Source: Piromyces finnis (lineage: Eukaryota; Neocallimastigomycota; Neocallimastigomycetes; Neocallimastigales; Neocallimastigaceae). From it: a stretch of DNA of 64,000 bases. The notes below the pieces were generated by a model that made no database searches, was not told the origin of the DNA, and saw only the letters and a list, made by a program, of their open reading frames with translations. Position numbers and translations under genes: made by a program. This document shows, piece after piece, positions 56,011-64,000 of this stretch. Position 1 is the first letter of the stretch. Each line of letters begins with the position of its first letter. Location of the stretch: the NCBI GenBank assembly GCA_002104945.1, contig MCFH01000077.1, positions 1-64,000 of the forward strand. Direction: 5' to 3'.

Positions 56011-56219
56011 AAAAACCTACTGATAGGATTGTTGGAACTACATTGACTGTTGAACTATGGAATGGTAATGCGGTTATCCCTAAAAGTTGGACAATCTAAT
56101 AACCAATGTTTCATACCTTTGATCTCCACTCTTACACCATGGACACAGTCGTTAGGACAAACTGGATCAACAAATTTAGCAAGCTTTTGATGATGCGTCA
56201 GGGGAATTAATTGAACAAG
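56011..56219 (-). pseudogene. LINE (non-LTR retrotransposon) ORF2 C-terminal relic
   Basis: A GC-richer island. The minus-strand frame from 56219 to the stop at 56055 reads LVQLIPLTHHQKLAKF, then VCPNDCVHGVRVEIKGMKHW and LLDCPTFRDNR. Cys pairs followed by a H..LLDCP.F...R signature are typical of the zinc-knuckle region at the C-terminus of LINE reverse transcriptases. There is no reverse transcriptase upstream. A second GC-rich scrap at 56352-56400 may belong to the same insertion. A dead fragment. Confidence 0.65.
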
Positions 56220-56719
56220 ATTATTGAAAAAAAATAAACATTAGGAAACAGTATATTTGACGATAATACCTATTGATATAATAAATAATAAATAAAAATA
56301 ATAAAATATAAACAGATAAAAATATAAATATAATATATAAAATAAAATAAATTATTTTAGTAAGGTTTGTTGGAGACCGATTGGCATTATAGCGCGCTTT
56401 TAATTAAGGAAGTTTATATTGTTAGCCAAAATATACACATAAAATACATAACATATAATTTTTTTTTTGTTTGCTTGTTTGTTTGTTTTGTTTTTAAAAA
56501 GTTTTTATTAATTGTGGTTTTAATAATCACTTTTTTTTTTTTTTTTAAATAATTTACAATATATTACATTTAAATTTATTTAAAAATAAAATGCGTTTTC
56601 TTTTATATATATATAATAATTCAAGTTTCTTTTTAAAATTTTTCCCTTATTAAAAAGACTTTTTTGATTTTATCAAAAAATTTAATTGCTTTTTTTTTAA
56701 AAAAAAAAGATTAAAGCAT

Positions 56720-57876
56720 TTATTCAACACAAGTAGCATCAGTAATCTTAACGTAATCAACAATGAAATCGTATGGTTGTCTAGACCAATCAGCTGGACC
56801 AGTCCAACCATCACAACCAACACACATCCAGTTAGTTAAGATGAAGTAACATGGTTGTTGTGGCATTGGGTTATCAAAAGTACGAATAACTTGGTTATCA
56901 ACCTTTAAAACAATAGATCTTGAAGTCCATTCAAAAGTGTAAAGGTGGAAGTCCTTGGATAAATCAGTTGGTGGGTTCCAAACTTGTTCACGACCACCAT
57001 TACCGTAAATGAATAAGTTAGTTTGCATACGGTTGCTACCAATTAATTCGAAATCGAATTCATCTTGACTACCGTTGGTGTTATCTGGAGTAGAAGCGAA
57101 GTAAATAGCTGGAACTAAACCACTAGCAATTGGCATCTTAGCACGAACTTCGAATTTACCAGACTTGTAACGAACGTTGGTTCTCATACGACCACCGTTA
57201 CCAGAACCTGGGCAAGATTGACTAACGGAATCGTAGAACATACCATCCTTAACCTTGATACATTCACCACCACTGTTTAAGTTCCAACGGTTAAGATCAA
57301 GACTCTTGAAATCTTCTTCCCAGTTACACTTGTCACCAGTATTAGTTGGAGTGGATTGTTGGTATTGTGTAGTGGTGGTTCTTCTAGTAGTAGTGGTAGT
57401 CTTTGGCTTAATACCACACCAGTTGTTGTTTTCAATACCCCATTCATTACCAGCGGAATCAGTGTAGTAGGAGAAATTAGTGTTTTGACAACATGGGTAA
57501 TCTGGCATACTCCAACAACCTATTTTAGTATATAATAGTTACACAATGTATAAATAGGTTAACCATTTTTTGTTTAAATTTTATAAATTTTTTTATTTTT
57601 CCATTTTCAAAATTATATATTTATACTACATTAATTATATATTATTATTATTTCATGCTTACCATTGAAACAAGTGTATGGAACACCACACCAGTTGTTG
57701 TTTTCAACACCCCAGTTACCATCGTCATCCTTGTATTGAATATCACAAGTGTTTCTACAACAGTTGTAACCAAGTAACTTTGGAACGTTACTAAGGAAAC
57801 AATCTCTAGCACCTAATTCAGCAGAAACAAGAGAAGCTGAAGCAAGTAAAGCAATGTTTAATAAAGTAGACTTCAT
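56720..57876 (-). CDS. Secreted GH16 beta-glucanase with two fungal dockerins (2 exons, about 337 aa)
   Basis: Model: complement(join(56720..57519, 57663..57876)), a 143-nt intron GTAAGC...AG in phase 1 between the dockerins. Signal peptide 1-19. Two CBM10-type fungal dockerins (about 26-71 and 73-107), each with NNNWCG and conserved Cys/Trp, attach the enzyme to the extracellular cellulosome. A Thr/Gln linker (TTTTTRRTTTTQYQQ) leads to the GH16 fold, with the catalytic motif DEFDFE: E225 probable nucleophile, D227, and E229 probable acid/base. GH16 enzymes of this type cleave beta-1,3-1,4-glucan (lichenan) or related beta-glucans; the exact substrate is not readable here. Codon use is much richer in G and C than in neighbouring genes, consistent with strong expression. 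Related licheninases in gut fungi are thought to derive from rumen bacteria. Confidence 0.93.
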
Positions 57877-60386
57877 TTTTTATTCTTTAATATTTTTATA
57901 ATAAAAAAAAATATTTTTAATTTTTTATTTATTTGTTTTTTTTTTTTTCCTTTAAATTTGTTTTAATTTTTTTTAAATTGTTGTTGTTGTTATATTATGA
58001 AAATGTTGTCCAGCAACGAATATACTTTTTATAATAAAAAAAAATATATTTTATAAACTTTTTTTTATAATACAACACTAATTTTATATTTAAATAAAAA
58101 ATTTAAAGTTCCTTTTACCTGGTAAAAAAATGAGGTTTAAATACTTTTTTTTTTATTTATTAGTTTTAATATAAATCTAAAAATAAAGGTTACAAAAAAA
58201 ATAATAATAAATTTTTTTTTTTTTTTTTCCTTTTTGTTACTATAATTAAAAAAATGTCTAACAACCATTGATATTCATATTTATATTAAATAAAGTTTAA
58301 CTTTTTTGTTTTAATAAATGATGTTGTATATAAAAATAACCAATAATATTAATGTATTACACATAATATATCATAAAATACAAAATTTAATACATTGCCA
58401 TACAAATGAACTAATATCCTATAGGTGATTCCATTTATAATATATAAGGAAAATATATTGGAATGGAGATTAATTTGTTTATTTATATTAGATAATATAT
58501 GAACTATAGACTATAATTTATATATATACATCATCCATTAAAAAAAAAAAAAATCCAAAACAGCAAAAGTAAAACGTTATAAATAATGATAAATCTTATT
58601 TTATATTAAAAATATATGAAAATTTCCAAAAATGGTTATATTTTTATATTAAATTTAGAAACTTAAAACTTATAGAAATAACGGATGGTTATAAAATAAA
58701 TAAATATTATTGGCCATTAGGAAGAGATTAACCATTTTAATTAAAAATGACAAACTTTATTTATTAATTTTATCCTTTTTTTTTGTTGTTTAAGCTAAGT
58801 TTAACCAATAATGTTTCATGATTTTTATAATAAATAAAGTTTCGTTTCATTTTTTTTAAAAATTAATAAAAAAAATAATAAATAAACTTTTGTCCCTTTT
58901 CAAATTTTAATATTGTTTTTTTTCTTCTTTTTTTATGCTTTTGTTTTATAAAAAGGTTACAGTAAAAAATAGTGGAAATGGTGGCAATAGAAGTAATGTA
59001 ATAGTAGAAAAAAGTAGTAGTATAGTGATGATAGTAACAGTATTAAAGGTGATGTCGTAAAAAAAATAATATTTTATGATAAATGTTTTTTTTTTATCAT
59101 TGATAATTTCATTTTTTTTATTTGTTTTTTTATTGTCAATTAAACCTTTGAAAAAGAAATTTAAACAAAGATTTGAATAGTAAAATACTATTATACCCTA
59201 CTACCCTTTTAATATTTGTATATAGATTCTTTTCATACTTTTTACTATTAAAAAATAAAAGCATTAACTATAAGAATTTCATCACTGATTTTAAACAAAT
59301 TATGAATTTAAAGCTGGCATGTCTTTTTTTTTATTATTCATTAAAAATATATATATAATAAGAATAGATGGAATATTAAAGTAACCTTGTTACATATTCC
59401 ATATTCAATACTTTTTTTATGATTAATAGGATAAAAAAAGGAACATTATTAAATAAGCTTTTTTTTTAAAAATAATAAAAAAAAAGGTAACAAAAAAAAA
59501 AAAAAAAACACAATAAAATATATTGGTTTTATTTAGAAGAGGAAAAAAAAAAAAAAGAATTAAATAAATTGTTATAATTTATTAAATAACCTATTATCAA
59601 AAATATTTATATTACGTTTATTCCTTTTATCATTTGTTATAATTTATAAAAAGTTTTTTTTCTTTCTTCTTTCAAATGGTATTCTACTTTTCTATTTGAT
59701 CCACCATCGTTTAAAACTTTTATTAAACAAGGATTTTATTTTTTTTTTTTTCCCTTTTAATTTTTCCTTAAATCGTTAGGTGTTCATGGTTTGTGTCATT
59801 TACATCATATGACAGTCTGAACTTTATTTTATATTATTTTTTGTTTCATTAAGATAATATTATCATAAAAACACCATAAAAAGATAAATTTAACCAATAA
59901 GATAAACTGGTAATTTAAATATCATGTTGCACCATAATGTTAAACTTTAATATTTATTTTCGGAATTTAAAAATAAATAAAATAAAATAAAATAAAAAAA
60001 AAAAAAAAAAGGATTTTTGAAATATTACTATTTTTTAAACTTTTTTTTGATAAATGGGATTTAAAAAAAAAAAAAAAAACGATAAAATGAAATTAGTATT
60101 TAGTATTCTTTTAATATGAACAATAATAATAAAGTTTAAACAATAAAAAAGATATCTTCTTGGTTTTTAAAAATTCTAATTTATAAAACTATTTAGATTA
60201 TTGCTGTTATAAATAGATTAGATCAAAATAAAAGGGTGTGTGTGTATATAATAGGTTAAATTAGTTGATATAAGAGAAAGACTCAACCCGAAAATAAACT
60301 ATAGAAACATCAACATATGAGGGAGGAGGAATATATCCTATAATTATTTAAATTTGACAGGTTTTTTTTTTTTTCTTTGGATTCAT

Positions 60387-60428
<42 letters not shown>

Positions 60429-60512
60429 AACGTGGACTATTTATAATTCCTTACTCAAATGTAAACAAATATATATGAATTTTTATTCATTAGATAAGGA
60501 GTATTACATCGA

Positions 60513-60545
<33 letters not shown>

Positions 60546-61007
60546 GATTCTTTCCTATGATTTTGCTTTGGAATTAAATAATATTTGTATTATCTTTTGA
60601 GAGAGGGGGGAAATTTTACCAATAGAAATACTCTTTTTATCGAGAAAAATGGTTTTGGTTTATCTTAAAAACAATTTATAGTAGAGGGTATCCAAACATA
60701 ATATTTATCAATATCTCTCTTTATATAATTTCAACATTTATCCTTCAATTAACACAGAATCACTTACTATTCATAATTTAAAACACATAGAAGATTGATT
60801 TCAATTCTAAAGGATTCAATCAAATAATATTATATATATACTGATCAAGTTTTTTGGTAAAAGGGAATGAAAAGTAAGATAGAAAGGAAGTAACAAATAT
60901 AATTTGATGGTATAATGATCAATTGAATAACTAATATGGTATATTTGTTAATACAAAAGGACAATTTTCTTCCTCTCCAAAATCCTAGATCATTGAATAA
61001 TAAATAA

Positions 61008-61040
<33 letters not shown>

Positions 61041-61933
61041 TTTCCATCCACCACCACTACTTTCATAAAATGAAATATTAATAAATGATATATAAAGTGG
61101 TAAAATCCTAATATAAACTTTAATTCTTTTTCTTACCAAATCTTCAAAGTTTATACATCTTGATAAAATACTTTTTTATCATCATAGAGAAAAATTTTAA
61201 TGGTTCATCACTTTCTATATTGTTTTGCTTTTATCCTTTCTGCACTATTTAACATTCAAAAAATAAAAATGCTTGGAATCATTTACATACGCATAATATA
61301 TCATAATAATCCTTGTAAAATAATATTGAAATTCAATATATATATATATATATTTATATATTTCATAACTATTTATATTTGGTAGGGTTTTTTTGGGGGG
61401 ATTCAAATTGCAGCATAACTTTTTAAATGACAAAGGGATATATAATAAAAGTAAAAAAAAAAAAATCAAGAAAATACCAACTCAAATGCAAATGATTATA
61501 AAAAATTTTTATTCATAAACAAAGGGTATCATTATCAAAAAAAAAAAAAAAAAAAAGATTGTTTCTTTTCTATAATTTGTCCTGGAATTAAATATACAAT
61601 TAAAGAATGCCTTTAATGTCTTTTGAAGGTAGAAAAAAAAAATATTTGTGTAAATATTCTTTTATCAAGAAAAACAGTTTTTGCCTTTCCTAAAGATAAT
61701 TTATGTGAGCATTCAAACATGGTGTTTATCAATATTTCTATTTACATAATTTCAACATTTATCTTTAAATCAATGGAAAAGCTCTAAATCCTCCAGGTAT
61801 TTAATTAGTCTCTTACTTAGCATCTCATTCATATTTCGATTGAGTTAATAAAATTAAAAAATAATTTTTTTAAAGCTGTCAACTAGTTCAAAGTTTAAAA
61901 ATCATAAAAAAAAAAAAAAAAAACATCACCATC

Positions 61934-61966
<33 letters not shown>

Positions 61967-62094
61967 CAGGTTTCAGGAAAACAAATGTTTTGTGTGTATT
62001 TTTATTTTTTACTTTTATTTAAAAAAACTATTTCATTAGATATTATCCTTCAAATTTAAAAATAGTTTGCGCTTGAACCATTATTCTCAACGTA
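57877..62094. other. Intergenic region with a diverged duplication
   Basis: No gene is supportable in 4.2 kb. Poly-A or poly-T tracts of 20-36 nt are frequent. Segments at 60430-60770 and 61480-61785 are diverged copies, described as a finding. Short open frames at 59173, 60845, 61200 and 61245 are composition-driven. Confidence 0.5.
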
Positions 62095-63488
62095 TTAAAC
62101 AATTTTAACCATTTCTCCCATATTTCTTCTTCGCATTTCTACCAAAAAGGCTATTATATTTTTCATCTCTTTTCCAGCATATTTCATTGCTGTATCTCCA
62201 TAGTCATTCTTAATATTCAAATCCGCTCCACGATCCAATAATAGTTTGATGATTTTAACACGACAGTACATAACTGCCAACATTAGGGGCGTAAAGCCAT
62301 GATAATTATCACCACCCTGAAAATTAACATCAACACCACGATCCAATAATACTTCGACGGTTTTTAGTGCTCCATTCATGGATGCTCTTAGTAACGCTAT
62401 TCCTTTATCGACTCCACAATCCAATAAAAATTCAGTCATTTTTATATAATCTTTCTTGACAGCTACTTCTAGTGAATTTTCCATCAAATTATCCCAAATA
62501 TTACTACGACGTTTGGCTCCACGATCCAACAAAAGCTTGGCTGCTTCTATATTCTCATTCTTGATTGCCCATTCTAGTGCTGTATAATTATCATCACCTT
62601 CAAGATCAATACTGGCACCTCGATCTAACAATAACTGGACAATTTCTGTATGTCCGTTTTTGGCTGCCTCTGTTAGTGCTGTTTCATTAATACCATGATG
62701 ATACTCTTCAAATATACCAAATTTTTCACGATGATCTATTTCAGCATCAAGATCTAACAACGATTTGACTATTTCTGTTTTTCCTTTCCTAGCTGCAATA
62801 ACTAGATCCATATCGGAAAACACTTCAGTTTCCAATAACAGTTTGACAGTTTCGGTATGTCCGTTTTCATAGGCCACTTTTAATGGTGTATCAACTTCAT
62901 CATTCATATTATTATAAAATAACTCATAATCAAAATACCCATCTAAACTCAACAAAATTCTGACAATCTCTGTATGACCTCCCCTTGCAGCATTCATTGT
63001 TGCTCTATCATCAAGATGGATATAATCGTCTCTAATTAAATATTGAGCTATGTCATTGTCACTTGTTCTTTTCTGATTCTTATAGAGATAAAGTAAACTT
63101 AAAACTTTATCTTTTCTTCCAAGCAATAGCATTCTTATTATATCTATATGACCGCCTTCTGCAGCTTTCATTATTGCTGTATTTCCATCTTTGTCTTCAT
63201 AATTAATATCTATACCTTTGTTCATTAAAGACTTCATCTTTTCAATATCACCATCCAGTGCTGCTTTTAACCATGCTTCACCGTCTTTCGACTCAGATTC
63301 TACACCTTTCGTCGGTTGATCTAGATGGTTAGGAAGTTCATCAGCTGTTTTTTATTATTTAGTTGGGTTAAAAATAAATGTAATAATATTAGGTATTATA
63401 CAGAAATAGAATTAATAAACCAGACTTTAAAAGCGAATAAAAAAAAAAAAAAAGAGTATCATTTGATAATTTTTTTACTTTTTTCCAT
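62095..63488 (-). CDS. Ankyrin-repeat protein (2 exons, about 419 aa)
   Basis: The main ORF begins at 63237, but its frame is open upstream to an acceptor at 63345-63346 and encodes a further ankyrin-like segment (EAWLKAALDGDIEKMKSLM). A 10-nt first exon, ATGGAAAAAA before GTAAAA (63479-63488), joins it in phase, giving complement(join(62095..63344, 63479..63488)); the first exon is the less certain part. The protein is almost entirely ankyrin repeats, ten or so units with the signature TALxxAxxxGHTEIVxLLLDRGA, for example TALTEAAKNGHTEIVQLLLD and TPLMLAVMYCRVKIIKLLLD. No other domain, signal or membrane helix is present, so it is probably a cytosolic or nuclear interaction scaffold. Partners cannot be inferred. 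Confidence 0.85.
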
Positions 63489-63493
63489 TTTAA

Positions 63494-63524
<31 letters not shown>

Positions 63525-64000
63525 AAATAAAAAATGACTATTGTTTATATTTATAAATAGATTTTTCTCTTTTTTTTTTTTTTTTACTAAAAGTACCAGG
63601 CAGGTCTAAACTTTTTTTCTTAAAAAAAAATAAACAAAAAACTGAAAATTTAAAACTCATTTTTTTAATACAAATTAGTTCATCCATCAGCCAATCATAT
63701 TTCTATTATTACATTTTAAAATGTAAAAAAAAAAATTAAAAAATGGTGAAATTTTTTTTCCCAATTGTCCCATCCACCACCACTTTCACAAAATAAAATA
63801 ATAACAAATGGTTTCTTTACCAAGTTTTTTTAAAATGCAAACACACACGTTGAAGAACTTTTTTTTTTTATATTTTTTTTTTTTATTTGTCTTTTTTATC
63901 AACAAAATTATTAATTCATAACAATACAATAATAATAAAAAAATTTTATGAATTAATATTCTAGTATTTATGGTATATTAATTGTCAATAAAAAAAACGT
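63489..64000. other. 5' flank of the ankyrin gene
   Basis: AT-rich with a TTA microsatellite (63494-63523). The segment CCATCCACCACCACT at 63771-63785 also occurs near 61043-61057, suggesting a duplicated flank. Confidence 0.5.

Noticed and set aside
63325-63525. 66-codon plus-strand frame antisense to the ankyrin gene start
   Set aside because: Driven by a TTA microsatellite (poly-Leu) and overlapping the proposed first intron of the ankyrin gene.

Overview
The window looks like nuclear DNA of an anaerobic gut fungus (Neocallimastigomycota). It is extremely AT-rich, with long homopolymers, TTA/TAA microsatellites, asparagine-rich proteins and short AT-rich GT-AG introns. It carries a secreted GH16 glucanase with two fungal dockerins (CBM10-type, cellulosome) and a class C GPCR whose ectodomain is a bacterial-type solute-binding protein, a combination typical of this phylum. 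The phylum call is inference; the genus cannot be fixed.

Layout. 1-2.8 kb: copy A of a four-exon gene family with a bacterial/phage-like HTH domain. 3.8-22.5 kb: three Ty3/gypsy LTR retrotransposons stacked next to a tRNA-Ser(GCU). Element 1 (minus) is nearly complete but has lost the outer 156 bp of its 5' LTR where it meets element 3. Element 3 (plus) is a 5'-truncated gag-protease element whose 3' LTR ends 18 bp before the tRNA, a Ty3-like position. Element 2 (minus) is a complete chromovirus with two 1133-bp LTRs and a TAACA target duplication, inserted inside the 3' LTR of element 3. All three end gag with a canonical -1 slippery heptamer directly before the stop, then a 5-8 nt spacer and a perfect hairpin. 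Element 2 also has an 11-nt Tf1-like self-priming signal.

22.6-33.3 kb: intergenic DNA with exact tandem repeats (3 x 328 bp, 2 x 300 bp), a cysteine-rich type I membrane protein, and copies B and C of the HTH family. 36-47 kb: four tiny single-pass membrane proteins with cytosolic PPxY motifs (Rcr/Bsd2-like ubiquitin-ligase adaptors by architecture) on both sides of a five-exon class C GPCR. 48.9-50.4 kb: a type I membrane protein with a cysteine-rich ectodomain and a basic, Ala/Tyr/Gln-rich tail. 50.4-56 kb: gene-poor, with a LINE relic at its end. 56.7-57.9 kb: dockerin-bearing GH16. 62.1-63.5 kb: an ankyrin-repeat protein.

Nothing resembles a bacterial operon; each gene is its own unit. 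The best candidates for undescribed biology are the PPxY mini-adaptors around the GPCR, the HTH family, and the shared recoding and priming architecture of the retroelements. Exon models come from splice consensus, reading frame and paralogue agreement; no transcript data were available.
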